Of a stretch of 34,552 nucleotides of DNA, positions 8,191 to 16,193 are shown one piece after another (the stretch's first letter is position 1; the number at the start of each line of letters is the position of its first letter). The translations under genes and the position numbers were made by a program. The notes beneath the pieces were generated by a model that ran no database searches, was not told where the DNA came from, and was given only the letters and a program-made list of their open reading frames with translations. This DNA comes from an uncultured Spirochaetales bacterium (GTDB taxonomy: Bacteria > Spirochaetota > Spirochaetia > Sphaerochaetales > Sphaerochaetaceae): NCBI GenBank assembly GCA_902797395.1, contig CADBSO010000071.1, forward strand, positions 1 to 34,552, in the 5' to 3' direction.

Positions 8191-9041
8191 TTCCTGAAAT
8201 GCGATTGCTGGATGAGAACAGTGATTTCCGTCTGTTCTATAAGCCGCCGCTGCTTCATAGCGTAAGCGTGAGAGGCAGCATTGATTCGTGTGTTCGCGCT
8301 TATGAATCCGGTTTTCGCGATGATTGCGCGAAGTTTCGCAGCGTGTGCCAAAAGATGAGGTCCGATGGAAATGCGGTGGCGGATGATGCCGTTTTTCAGG
8401 AAGCCGGACTTCTTTATAGACTTGATTATCCCACGTCTGGACTTGTGGTTTTTGCTAAAAATCCGCAGGTTCTCATCGCTATGAGGGGCATTGATATTGT
8501 CAAGACCTATGAAGCGCGGTGTTGTTTTGCGAATCGTATTCCTGATGGGCTTTTCCTGAAAGATGAATACGCAAGGCTTTCCAAGCGCTTAGCCAAGGAA
8601 GGGCATTTGGTTTTCAAATCCTATTTTCGCTCTTATGAGGGTAATCGTGTAAGACCTGTTCTTGAAAGCGAGGTATCTCATTACAAGAACAAGAGGATTT
8701 TGCCATTGCTTAGGGCTACTCGCATTGATTTGCCGAATGGAATCATGGCGCCTGGCGAGTCGATGGCGGGATGCGCTGCTTTCTCGCCGGTTCGTTTTGA
8801 TGTAAGGATTACGAAAGGATTCCGTCATCAGATAAGAAGCGTTCTTTCATCTTTGGCGTTTCCGATTGTCGGTGATGTGGAATATGGCGGGATTGACGGA
8901 AAGGCGGCGGGCGCTTTTTCACAGGAAGCGGGCGCAGGTGGAATCGGCCTTGTTTGCGCTGGTTTGGAATTCCGCTTTGAAAACAAGTCTTATAAATTGG
9001 AGCTGCCGGATGAAATTCGAGTTCAATCAAAGTGTTTTTAG
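8187..9041 (+). CDS. RluA-family pseudouridine synthase
   Basis: This enzyme would isomerise uridine in rRNA or tRNA. The catalytic motif is RLDYPTSG at residues 78-85 with the catalytic Asp at 80 (family HRLDxxTSG). The opening DFRLFYKPPLLHSV corresponds to the usual substrate-binding KP strand, and KGFRHQIRSVLSSLAFPIVGDVEYG near the C-terminus is the conserved GxxHQIR block. At 284 residues it consists of the catalytic domain only, without the S4 domain found in RluC and RluD. Conservation between the motifs is lower than in typical RluA proteins. The GTG at 8187 overlaps the previous stop; ATG at 8199 is an alternative. The target nucleotide cannot be deduced. Confidence 0.85.
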   Translation: MIPEMRLLDENSDFRLFYKPPLLHSVSVRGSIDSCVRAYESGFRDDCAKFRSVCQKMRSDGNAVADDAVFQEAGLLYRLDYPTSGLVVFAKNPQVLIAMRGIDIVKTYEARCCFANRIPDGLFLKDEYARLSKRLAKEGHLVFKSYFRSYEGNRVRPVLESEVSHYKNKRILPLLRATRIDLPNGIMAPGESMAGCAAFSPVRFDVRITKGFRHQIRSVLSSLAFPIVGDVEYGGIDGKAAGAFSQEAGAGGIGLVCAGLEFRFENKSYKLELPDEIRVQSKCF

Positions 9042-10020
9042 GAATTCAGTTGTGCTGATAGCTGCCATTTTGGCGCTTTTCGTTCTCAAGGCAGCCTCTG
9101 GCGTCCTTTTGCCTATTATCACGTCGGTTTTCATATACATTGTGTTCTATCCTTATTTGAACAAGCTCAAAGCGGCTGGGGTAAGGCATGGAGTGATTGT
9201 TTTCATCAGTATGGCGGTCTTGATTGTGCTATTGGCACTTTTTCTGCTTGTGGTCATATATACTATAGATCGCCTGGTGTCAACTATCACTGAATATGCT
9301 GATATGGCGGATTCGGTTTATCGGAGCGTGATGTCTTATCTTCATGAGAGGTTCAAGATAAGCGGTCATCACAAGAACATCAATCTGCTTGCCAGTCTCG
9401 CTGATTACTCGGTGTCCTATTTGAAAGGGAATATAATGTATTTCCGCAATCTGGTCACATCGCTGCTTCTGATAATCATATATGATTTCTTTTTGTTTTT
9501 GGATCATGTCAGGATTACTAGAACAATTGGAAAATTCATACGCAAGCGCAGAGCTGCCATAGCTGTGGAGCTTACGCTGAGGCAGGTTTCGCATTATATC
9601 GGGGTCAAATTCATAATCAGCCTGGCGACTGCGGCGGCTTTTTTCATTGTGATGGCATTGAATGGCATGAAGGACACGCTTGTTTTGTCTGCGCTTGTAT
9701 TCATGATGAATTTCATTCCTACCATAGGATCCATTGTGTCTACGATGGTGGTTTCGCTATTGGCTTTTGTTCAGTTTGGTGTTAGCGGTTCGATTACCAA
9801 TGCTATTGTTATAACGGTGCTTTGCATAGCGATTCAATTCGTGATGGGAAATTTTCTGGATCCCCAATTCACGGGGAAGCGCGTCAGGCTGTCCCCGCTG
9901 GTGGTTTTGGTGTCGGTGGCTATTTGGGGGTATCTTTTGGGTGGCATGGGAATGGTGCTGGCCGTTCCAATCACCTGCATGATTAAGAACTTCATCAAGT
10001 ACGGCGGCATGATGCGTTAG
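9010..10020 (+). CDS. AI-2E/PerM-family membrane protein
   Basis: The product has 336 residues and is strongly hydrophobic, with a paired N-terminal membrane segment (VVLIAAILALFVLKAASGVL and LPIITSVFIYIVFYPYLNKL), a third helix, a central amphipathic region and a C-terminal group of three or more membrane helices. MNFIPTIGSIVST and QFVMGNFLDPQFTGKRVRLS...GYLLGGMGMVLAVPITCMIK match the conserved C-terminal signature of the AI-2E transporter (PerM/YdiK/YhhT) family. Members include an autoinducer exporter and Na+/H+ antiporters, so the substrate is unknown. The ATG at 9010 is chosen because the topology begins there; the gene then overlaps the pseudouridine synthase by 32 nt. A longer frame from 8866 only extends into the neighbouring gene. 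Confidence 0.85.
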   Translation: MKFEFNQSVFRNSVVLIAAILALFVLKAASGVLLPIITSVFIYIVFYPYLNKLKAAGVRHGVIVFISMAVLIVLLALFLLVVIYTIDRLVSTITEYADMADSVYRSVMSYLHERFKISGHHKNINLLASLADYSVSYLKGNIMYFRNLVTSLLLIIIYDFFLFLDHVRITRTIGKFIRKRRAAIAVELTLRQVSHYIGVKFIISLATAAAFFIVMALNGMKDTLVLSALVFMMNFIPTIGSIVSTMVVSLLAFVQFGVSGSITNAIVITVLCIAIQFVMGNFLDPQFTGKRVRLSPLVVLVSVAIWGYLLGGMGMVLAVPITCMIKNFIKYGGMMR

Positions 10021-10070
10021 CTGCGCGGAGACTGATTCGCCGCATTGGTCTTTATTTTTAGATTGCGCTT

Positions 10071-10079
10071 TGGTATAAT
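10071..10079 (+). promoter_or_regulatory. Extended -10 promoter upstream of GNAT gene
   Basis: TGGTATAAT is an extended -10 element; TTTATT at 10051-10056 sits at the right distance (17 nt) as a weak -35. The leader to the ATG at 10290 is about 200 nt. Confidence 0.5.
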
Positions 10080-10230
10080 CTCTTATGCGCGCTTCTAAAA
10101 ACTTGTTGTCCGGATGTGCTTGCGGATTTTCGAGGCGGAGAACTGAAAACGCTGAAATGCTATCGCGTTTAAGGCCTGCTGTCGGTTCTATGGCTGAAAG
10201 GGTCTTTGGCGGATTCGGGCTTTGAGGTTT

Positions 10231-10249
10231 TCAGAAGCGCCCTTAAGGG
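10231..10249 (-). repeat. Copy of dispersed intergenic repeat with palindrome
   Basis: TCAGAAGCGCCCTTAAGGG contains most of the perfect palindrome GCCCTTAAGGGC (10239-10250). Its complement matches 2762-2780 over most of its length. Confidence 0.5.
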
Positions 10250-10289
10250 CTTTCGCAAGTGATTTTCATGGAATTCGGGAGGAATGCCG

Positions 10290-11168
10290 ATGCTGACAAT
10301 AAGGGAAATGAAAAGCGTGCCTGAAGACTCCTCCTTCATAGACATGCGGCACACGAATAGGGATGTGAAGCTTGTCGAGGCATTGGAAAAGGTGAAATCG
10401 TACTGTCCTCTTTGCGCATTTGAGGTTATGGATGGCGACGATGTGGTTGCAATGACGTATGCTAACGAGAACACATGGTCCGGACAGAAGACGCTCTTCA
10501 TCTCGTCGATGAAGATGAGAAAGGGGACGGACGGAATCAGATGCAGGCGGATTTTTGATTTTCTTTTGGACTTTTATGAGGAGAGCGCGGTTTCCGGAAA
10601 ATATGATGCCATCCTATTTGAGGATAGTGATATTGAATTGAGGGGATTTTTTGAGAAGCGCGGCTATAGTGTGATTAGGGAGCTTGGAAACTTTAGCGCC
10701 AAGCGCAGTGAAATAGTCAAGAGCCTTTCGGCTAGAGCGGATGCGGGCTTGCCTTCCGATTACAAGTTCATAAAGCTGGATTTGGAGGACATATACAAAT
10801 ATTCCTCATTTCAGGACACCCGTCCGGGATGGAATACCAGCAATTTGTCCATAGTGAAAAACAAATTCAATACGATGCTCGCACTTGCGGATAGATCCGA
10901 TGCGGTATATGGCGTATGCGTATACGATGATAGATTCGGACTTGTGTCGAGAATCGCGGTTCATCCTCTTTCCAGAAGAAAAGGGTTCGGTTCCATGCTG
11001 TTCAAGGAAGCGGTGCATAGGATGACCGGTGAGGATATTTTTGTTTCCGACATAATCACGAAGTCTGAAAATTCGGTTTTGTTTCTGACGAACATGGGGT
11101 TTTCAGTTTCCGAGGTGAAATACGAACTGCATAAGGAGTTCAACGAGGCTTATGAGAAAAATACCTGA
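10290..11168 (+). CDS. GNAT-family N-acetyltransferase
   Basis: The C-terminal half carries the acetyl-CoA binding signature of GNAT enzymes: LVSRIAVHPLSRRKGFGSML, with the pyrophosphate-binding RRKGFG loop followed by an alpha helix, and then NSVLFLTNMGFSVSEVKYEL, the typical end of the fold. The N-terminal half (about residues 1-140), with a FFEKRGYSVIRELG stretch resembling a GNAT end as well, may be a second, degenerate GNAT-like domain. The acceptor substrate is unknown. ATG at 10290 is preferred over 10284 because GGGAGGA (10277-10283) would leave only zero to one base before the earlier ATG. The gene overlaps the DHH phosphoesterase gene by 17 nt. Confidence 0.8.
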   Translation: MLTIREMKSVPEDSSFIDMRHTNRDVKLVEALEKVKSYCPLCAFEVMDGDDVVAMTYANENTWSGQKTLFISSMKMRKGTDGIRCRRIFDFLLDFYEESAVSGKYDAILFEDSDIELRGFFEKRGYSVIRELGNFSAKRSEIVKSLSARADAGLPSDYKFIKLDLEDIYKYSSFQDTRPGWNTSNLSIVKNKFNTMLALADRSDAVYGVCVYDDRFGLVSRIAVHPLSRRKGFGSMLFKEAVHRMTGEDIFVSDIITKSENSVLFLTNMGFSVSEVKYELHKEFNEAYEKNT

Positions 11169-12189
11169 TTCGTTGAACGCTTTCATTGATGGCAATTCAT
11201 TTTTTTACGTATTCGGCCACGTTTCTCCGGACGGGGATTGCGTAGGCTCCTGTCTGGCTTTTGCCGGATTTTTGAAGAAGCTGGGCAAGGATTGCATGAT
11301 TGTGGCGGAATCGAAGAAGGATTTTTACCAGTATAAGAGCAAGGTCGACCTTTGCGCGGGAGGATCAGCATATGATGTTGAAGTTGTCGGGCAATTCGAT
11401 TTTGATTCGGTGGCATCGGGAAAGGCGAAATGCGTTTTTTTGGATTGCTCCGGGATCGAAAGGACTGGTGACATCTATTTGCCGTTCAAGGATGACACAG
11501 AATCTTTGGATGTGATAAGGATTAATTCCATTAGGATAGATCATCATCCGCAAGGTGATTGCGCTGTTGCTTCGTCATATGTGGATCCTGATGCGTCGTC
11601 TGCATCGGAATTGGTTGGCGAAGTGATAGAATCCCGAATCGGTTTTGTTGACAAATACATGTGTTGCGCTCTGTTTTTCGGAATAGCGAGCGATACCGGT
11701 TTCTTCAGGTTCTCAACCGGTGCGAATGGTTCCGGGACATTTCAAATGTGTTCCAGGCTTGTTTGCGCTGGAGTGGCTCCGAATGTGGTGGGAGCGGTAA
11801 TTGACAGCGGAAAGGATAGGGATTATGTGGACTACTACACCTCTCTTGCCAGAAATGCGGAGTATCTTTGCGGTGGAAAGGCCGTTGTGGTTTTCGATGA
11901 TGTGGAGCTGTATCGCAGGTATACGAAAGCCAAGCGTCCCTCGGATGATTTGTATCGGCTGTTTTTGAAGATCAGCGGTGTGGAAGCTGTGGTTTTCGTG
12001 AAGTGCTCTGAAAAGGAAGGCTATGTGGATGCTTCCGTGCGCGTGGCGGCATTCTCAAGTTTTGATGCCAATTCCTTTTGCATGAGATTCGGTGGCGGCG
12101 GTCATGTGAAGGCGGCGGGATTTCATGTTTCAGGGGTGTTTGATGATGTTTGCGGAATGGTCAGACGCGAGTTGTCGCGTTGCTTTTGA
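11152..12189 (+). CDS. DHH/DHHA1 phosphoesterase, NrnA-like
   Basis: NrnA-type enzymes degrade short oligoribonucleotides and dephosphorylate pAp or hydrolyse cyclic-dinucleotide products in the cytoplasm. The metal-binding motifs are in order: GHVSPDGDCVGS (H23, D27, D29), a FLDCSG strand, IDHHPQGD (D130-H131-H132) and ASDTGFFRFS. The DHHA1 domain ends with the substrate-binding GGGGH at residues 314-318 followed by VKAAGFH. The length of 345 residues fits the family. The last bases of the gene lie within the predicted promoter of the injection-system cluster, so it is not part of that cluster. Which nucleotide substrate it prefers is not visible. Confidence 0.88.
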   Translation: MRKIPDSLNAFIDGNSFFYVFGHVSPDGDCVGSCLAFAGFLKKLGKDCMIVAESKKDFYQYKSKVDLCAGGSAYDVEVVGQFDFDSVASGKAKCVFLDCSGIERTGDIYLPFKDDTESLDVIRINSIRIDHHPQGDCAVASSYVDPDASSASELVGEVIESRIGFVDKYMCCALFFGIASDTGFFRFSTGANGSGTFQMCSRLVCAGVAPNVVGAVIDSGKDRDYVDYYTSLARNAEYLCGGKAVVVFDDVELYRRYTKAKRPSDDLYRLFLKISGVEAVVFVKCSEKEGYVDASVRVAAFSSFDANSFCMRFGGGGHVKAAGFHVSGVFDDVCGMVRRELSRCF

Positions 12190-12215
12190 TTTTTTGCAAA
12201 TCAATTTACTATAAT
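12186..12215 (+). promoter_or_regulatory. Promoter of the contractile injection system cluster
   Basis: TTGATT (12186-12191, overlapping the stop codon of the preceding gene) and TATAAT (12210-12215) are separated by 18 nt. A leader of about 115 nt then runs to the ATPase ATG at 12337, preceded by GAGGAA. Confidence 0.6.
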
Positions 12216-12336
12216 TATAAGGAGAGTTTTTTCAAAATTTTTTTCGGAGAATGTCCTTGTTTGAAGCAGGTGTTTCATTATTTTGGATCAATTTTGAAAA
12301 ATCTCATGAAGTGTGAAGTGTGAGAGGAATTAGAAA

Positions 12337-13857
12337 ATGAGTGATGTTTCATCAAAAGCCATTCAGGTACTCGTTAGGGCGCGTTATCCGTTGATCTATG
12401 TCGTTTCTTTCGAGGAGAAGAGAGTTTTCGAGGCTTTGAAAACGGAAGAGAGATTGAAGAACAAGAGGTTTTTCCGTTGGACCGTTACGGATGGTCTTGA
12501 GACGGACGACGGATCGTATTTGTCCGAGTTCAAGGATCCGATAAAGATTCTGGAATACATAAAGCAGCTTGAGTGCGATGGAATATTCGTTTTGGAGGAT
12601 TATCATCATTTCTTGAATGAGCCGATAATAATCAGAAAACTCAGGGATTTGGGTCATTGTTTGAAGGATACCAAAAAGAATGTGGTATTTGTTTCGCCCG
12701 TCCTTAAGGTTCCTCTAGAGCTTGAGAAGGAGATGACCGTAGTCGACTACAAGCTTCCCGATAAGGAAGAAATTCGCGAGGCTGCGAAGAGGATAGCGAA
12801 GGATGTGGGCGGCAAGGCTCTCGATAGCATAAAGGAAGAGGATTTCCTCAATAAGGTTGTCGAGGCTGCTCTGGGCCTTACGCTTGAGGAGGCGGAGAAC
12901 GTTTTCGCCAAATCCGTAATTGAGAGTGGTTGTTTCGATTTGAAGATCATCCTTTCCGAGAAGGAGCAGATAATCAGGAAGTCGGGTGTTTTGGAATACT
13001 ACCATGTAAGCGAGAACATGGCTGGTGTCGGCGGATTGGATGAGCTGAAGAGCTGGCTTCACAAGAGGGGCAAGGCATTTTCCAGAAAGGCCAGAGACTT
13101 TGGACTTCCTGAGCCTAGGGGGATACTGCTTTTGGGAATTCCGGGCTGTGGAAAGAGCTTGACCGCAAAGGCTATAAGCAGCATGTGGCAGCTTCCGCTT
13201 TTGAAGCTCGATGTCGGCAAGGTGTTTTCCAGTCTTGTGGGCTCATCGGAAGAGAATGTTCGCCGGGCTATCGCAACAGCGGAGAGCATTGCGCCTTCGA
13301 TATTGTGGCTTGATGAGATGGAAAAGGGCTTCAGCGGATTGAGCTCATCCGGACAGACGGATGGTGGAACCACAGCCAGGGTTTTCGGAACCTTCCTTAC
13401 ATGGCTTCAGGAAAAGAAGACCCCTGTTTTTGTTGTTGCAACGTGTAATAGCGTTCAGGAGCTTCCGCCAGAGTTGCTCAGAAAGGGAAGATTTGATGAG
13501 ATATTCTTTGTTGATCTTCCATCGAAAGAGGAAAGGAAGGAGATATTCAGGATTCATCTCGAGAAGAGGAAAAGGGATCCGAAGGCCTTTGATTTGAATG
13601 ATTTGGCTAATAGGACCAAGGAGTTCGCAGGATCGGAAATCGAGGAAATAATAGTCGCAGGCTTGTATGATGCGTTTGATGATGATAGGGATTTGGATCA
13701 GAAATACTTGCAGAACGTCATTTCCAATATGATTCCGCTTTCGCAGACTATGGCTGATAAGATAAAGATCACAAGGGATTGGGCCAAGATAAGGGCCAGA
13801 GCCGCAAGCAAGGCTCAGGTTGCCGAGGAAAAGAGCACAAGGCAGCTTGAGACGTGA
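12337..13857 (+). CDS. Ycf46-like AAA+ ATPase
   Basis: The protein has 506 residues with a single C-terminal AAA+ module. Walker A is GIPGCGKS (267-274), Walker B is ILWLDE (322-327), and the arginine finger region is LLRKGRFDEIFFVDLPSKEE (GRFDE at 384-388). VFGTFLTWLQEKKTPVFVVA and the N-terminal LVRARYPLIYVVSFEEKRV are characteristic of Ycf46, the AAA protein of plastids and cyanobacteria whose biochemical role is poorly defined. The N-terminal about 220 residues form a second, P-loop-less domain. A DUF2997 gene follows after 22 nt and a DUF1257 (Ycf35) gene lies in the same cluster. In other injection systems an AAA+ ATPase (Pvc15/Afp15) helps assembly, and in T6SS ClpV recycles sheath; this protein is a candidate functional replacement, which is inference. 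Confidence 0.9.
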   Translation: MSDVSSKAIQVLVRARYPLIYVVSFEEKRVFEALKTEERLKNKRFFRWTVTDGLETDDGSYLSEFKDPIKILEYIKQLECDGIFVLEDYHHFLNEPIIIRKLRDLGHCLKDTKKNVVFVSPVLKVPLELEKEMTVVDYKLPDKEEIREAAKRIAKDVGGKALDSIKEEDFLNKVVEAALGLTLEEAENVFAKSVIESGCFDLKIILSEKEQIIRKSGVLEYYHVSENMAGVGGLDELKSWLHKRGKAFSRKARDFGLPEPRGILLLGIPGCGKSLTAKAISSMWQLPLLKLDVGKVFSSLVGSSEENVRRAIATAESIAPSILWLDEMEKGFSGLSSSGQTDGGTTARVFGTFLTWLQEKKTPVFVVATCNSVQELPPELLRKGRFDEIFFVDLPSKEERKEIFRIHLEKRKRDPKAFDLNDLANRTKEFAGSEIEEIIVAGLYDAFDDDRDLDQKYLQNVISNMIPLSQTMADKIKITRDWAKIRARAASKAQVAEEKSTRQLET

Positions 13858-13879
13858 TGTTCGCATGAGGGGCTGATAT

Positions 13880-14092
13880 ATGGCGAAAAAACAAGAGCTT
13901 GAGATTACCATTTCGGATACCGGAGAAATCACTTTGAATGTCCTCGGCATGAAAGGCAAGAAATGCATGGAGCTTACCAAGGAATTGGAAGAGAGCCTTG
14001 GCATTGTCAGGGCGGTTGAGCACAAGGTCGAGTATTACGAGGAAGAGGAGAAGGAAACCGAGTCCGTGGAAATCAAGGATGGTGGGAACTAA
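13880..14092 (+). CDS. DUF2997 protein (Ycf46-associated)
   Basis: A 70-residue acidic protein with the DUF2997 pattern: a strand ELEITISDTGEITLNVLG, then GMKGKKCMELTKELEESLG with the conserved Gly-x-x-Cys and LxxxLE, and EYYEEE near the end. The family has no established function but typically occurs beside DUF1257 and Ycf46-type ATPases, exactly the set found in this cluster. It lies 22 nt after the ATPase and its stop overlaps the next start (TAATG), so it is translated with the injection-system genes. A role as small adaptor between the ATPase and DUF1257 is plausible but unproven. Confidence 0.85.
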   Translation: MAKKQELEITISDTGEITLNVLGMKGKKCMELTKELEESLGIVRAVEHKVEYYEEEEKETESVEIKDGGN

Positions 14093-14481
14093 TGGCTGAA
14101 TATGTGACTTTCGACTTGCCGTTGGGTCTTGTCATTGATGAGAAAGTTCATAGGCATGGCAAGATGAGATTGGCTACGACCAAGGATGAGCTTGATTTGC
14201 AGGATGATGAGGTGAGCGGATTCAACATACGTTATCGAGACATCACGCTGCTCAGCAAGGTCATAAGCAATATCGGCGATGTTTCGCCGGTTACGGTTGA
14301 TACGATAAAGGAGCTGTTTGAAGCGGATTTTCTGTATTTGCAGCTTCTTTATCATCAGCTCAATGGAGATGTAGGGTCGAAGATAGTCGTCCAATGCCCC
14401 AATTGCAATGTGCAGACTGCTGTTGATTTGAGCAGCTTGTATAGCGATATGAGCATGTATGAGGAGAAGAACGATAGCTGA
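14092..14481 (+). CDS. gp26-like / tail-assembly-chaperone-like CIS protein, copy 1
   Basis: This 129-residue protein has the layout of the small proteins encoded early in many phage-tail-like clusters: FDLPLGLV at the start, GKMRLATTKDELD, an alpha-helical core ending in LFEADFLYLQLLYHQLNGD, and a terminal CPNC pair that may bind zinc. In known injection systems the homologues resemble T4 gp26 or tail assembly chaperones and are thought to act in baseplate or tube assembly rather than as abundant structural parts. It is clearly paralogous to 15825-16193 (shared LPxG, G-x-MRL, I-x-x-L-x-x-x-DF and C-x-x-C). It overlaps both the DUF2997 stop and the following ATG, which indicates translational coupling. 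Confidence 0.75.
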   Translation: MAEYVTFDLPLGLVIDEKVHRHGKMRLATTKDELDLQDDEVSGFNIRYRDITLLSKVISNIGDVSPVTVDTIKELFEADFLYLQLLYHQLNGDVGSKIVVQCPNCNVQTAVDLSSLYSDMSMYEEKNDS

Positions 14482-15191
14482 TGTTTGTATCGAATCTTTC
14501 AAATCTTGAGATCCTGCAGGACAGGATTTGCTGCGATTTCAGGGAGGCTCAGATAAGCTCCTGCACCTTGGATACCATGGAAATCAATGGTTTCAATTGG
14601 ATAGAGAGCACTATCAACAACAGCAATCTCAATGAAGTCAAATTTAAGAAATGCGTTTTGAACAAGATGGTATTCTTCAGGGATAATCTTGAGAGGGCGT
14701 CATTTGAGGATTGCGATCTGGTGAACGAGACGCAGCTTTCGGGAATTACTCTGATAAAAAGCGAGTGGAACAGGACGAAGATGCGCGATTCGATCATCGA
14801 GAATTCCACAATGATGCGCGTGCGGATTGATAATTGCCTATTTGAGAATACCAATTTTGTGGATTACGAAGCGGTGTATTCGACTGTGCGCAACAGCATT
14901 TTCAAAAACTGCAATTTTCGCGTTACAGGTGATAATGGAATGAATGGCTTCTACCAATCCAAAATCGATGGATGCTTTTTCATAAACTGTGATTTTACCG
15001 GATACCCGCTTAGAGAGGCGAATGTGCGCAATTGCGTGTTCATAGATAATACCGGACATATTACCGATGGAATGGAGAGCTATTCCTCGATAGGGTTGGG
15101 ACAGTTCACTCAGGATGATTTTCAGGGGGAGAGAAGGCTTTCCGATACGGCGGCCGCACAGGAATTGATTCAGAGGTGCAGGGAGGCGTGA
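14481..15191 (+). CDS. Pentapeptide-repeat-like protein of the CIS cluster
   Basis: The 236-residue product consists largely of degenerate five-residue repeats of the A(D/N)LxF type: NNSNLNEVKFKKCVLNKMVF, RASFEDCDLVN, RNSIFKNCNF, CFFINCDF, EANVRNCVF. In the pentapeptide family such sequences form a right-handed quadrilateral beta-helix. The repeats cover about residues 20-200; the C-terminal 35 residues are not repetitive. There are many cysteines in the inner positions. The start overlaps the previous stop (TGATG). Pentapeptide proteins have diverse roles (DNA mimicry, effectors, structural rods). Within this cluster a rod- or spike-like part, an effector or an assembly scaffold are all possible; the sequence does not decide among them. 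Confidence 0.75.
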   Translation: MFVSNLSNLEILQDRICCDFREAQISSCTLDTMEINGFNWIESTINNSNLNEVKFKKCVLNKMVFFRDNLERASFEDCDLVNETQLSGITLIKSEWNRTKMRDSIIENSTMMRVRIDNCLFENTNFVDYEAVYSTVRNSIFKNCNFRVTGDNGMNGFYQSKIDGCFFINCDFTGYPLREANVRNCVFIDNTGHITDGMESYSSIGLGQFTQDDFQGERRLSDTAAAQELIQRCREA

Positions 15192-15195
15192 TTGC

Positions 15196-15786
15196 ATGAA
15201 ACCGGAGCAGATCAGACAGATATTGGATGGAATGAGCGTTGAGGTGGTTAAGGATGTCGCCGCCATGCTTTTGGCACAGGGGCATGCCTCGGACACTTCG
15301 GCTAAGAAGAAGATAATAGATAGCTCGGATTTTAAGAATTTTTCTCAGGCTATAGTCTATTTGAAGAGGAACTATAAGTTCAAGGAACTCGACAGGTTCA
15401 CTACAGAAGCCGATTTGGTTTATGTGGATACCGGTGATAGGAAGGTTCTTCTGAATGTCAAGGACGACACGAAGAAGAAGGAATCGACGAGCAGTCGGTT
15501 TGCGAATCTCGATTACGATAGTGAGGACAGCTATTTCGAAAACGCGTGGGAGCCTTTGAGAAAGGAAAAGAAAAAGGATGACAGACCGTCACAACCTGAA
15601 CCGGATCCGTTGGCGGCGTTGTCTGATACGAGTCCTGTTGCCGCTACATCCGAACGTGAATCCAGACTTGAGCAGCCTGCTGCGGCTAGCTCGTCGGATT
15701 CGAAGAGGGATGATGAGCCGGAGCCGTTTGGAAGAGATGATTCCTCGTCTCATTCCGGTGGCAGATTCAAGAATCTTGAATTGTAG
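15196..15786 (+). CDS. Hypothetical CIS-cluster protein with disordered C-terminal half
   Basis: I do not recognise a family. The N-terminal about 95 residues (MKPEQIRQILDGMSVEVVKD... to VLLNVKDD) look globular, with helices and a short hairpin. The second half is rich in Ser, Asp, Glu, Lys and Pro and probably disordered. A short motif occurs twice: SRFANLDYD in the middle and GRFKNLEL at the very C-terminus, as in linear docking peptides. The start at 15196 has GGGAGGCG upstream, and the gene lies 4 nt after the pentapeptide gene. Its place between two paralogous chaperone-like genes suggests an assembly role or an adaptor, which is inference. Confidence 0.7.
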   Translation: MKPEQIRQILDGMSVEVVKDVAAMLLAQGHASDTSAKKKIIDSSDFKNFSQAIVYLKRNYKFKELDRFTTEADLVYVDTGDRKVLLNVKDDTKKKESTSSRFANLDYDSEDSYFENAWEPLRKEKKKDDRPSQPEPDPLAALSDTSPVAATSERESRLEQPAAASSSDSKRDDEPEPFGRDDSSSHSGGRFKNLEL

Positions 15787-15824
15787 TTTTCATGTCTGTT
15801 TGTTATTGATTGGGGGCGGATGAG

Positions 15825-16193
15825 ATGAGGATAAAGACCGAGTTTAAGTTTGTTCTTCCGAAGGGAACCGGATTTTCTGAAAACGGGAAAAAGGTTTCGG
15901 GAGTGATGAGGCTTTTGAAGATAAAGGATATTCTTGCAATGGAGAAGGATATGGGGGTCGCTACGAATACTGGTGTGTTTTATGTGGCGCTCCTCGGCAT
16001 GTGCGTGAAGCAGTTGGGGAATGTCTCGCTGGTCAATAGGAGGACTATTGAAAAGCTGAACCCAGTCGATTTCGCATTTTTGGTTGATTTTATGAACGAA
16101 ATCAACCATCAGGTGATAAAGCGCCTTCCGATAACATGCCAGCATTGCGGAAATCAATTCGAAGGAGTCTTATCGCGCTTGGGGGAAATATAA
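15825..16193 (+). CDS. gp26-like / tail-assembly-chaperone-like CIS protein, copy 2
   Basis: A 122-residue paralogue of 14092-14481, sharing FVLPKG, GVMRLLKIKDIL, a long helical core and a final TCQHCGNQFEG with a possible zinc-binding CxxC. ATG at 15825 is chosen because GGGGGCGG lies about 7 nt upstream; an in-frame TTG at 15810 would place the start inside that sequence. The end of the gene holds an AAGGAG sequence, a G5A3 run and a stop at 16191-16193, followed by a GC-rich hairpin. The next gene overlaps it in the -1 frame, so a fraction of ribosomes may extend this protein into the DUF6760-like sequence, as G and GT of phage lambda do. Confidence 0.75.
   Translation: MRIKTEFKFVLPKGTGFSENGKKVSGVMRLLKIKDILAMEKDMGVATNTGVFYVALLGMCVKQLGNVSLVNRRTIEKLNPVDFAFLVDFMNEINHQVIKRLPITCQHCGNQFEGVLSRLGEI

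Noticed and set aside
10085..10225. 46-codon open frame just after an extended -10
   Set aside because: Its ATG lies at or before the predicted transcription start and it has no ribosome binding site.
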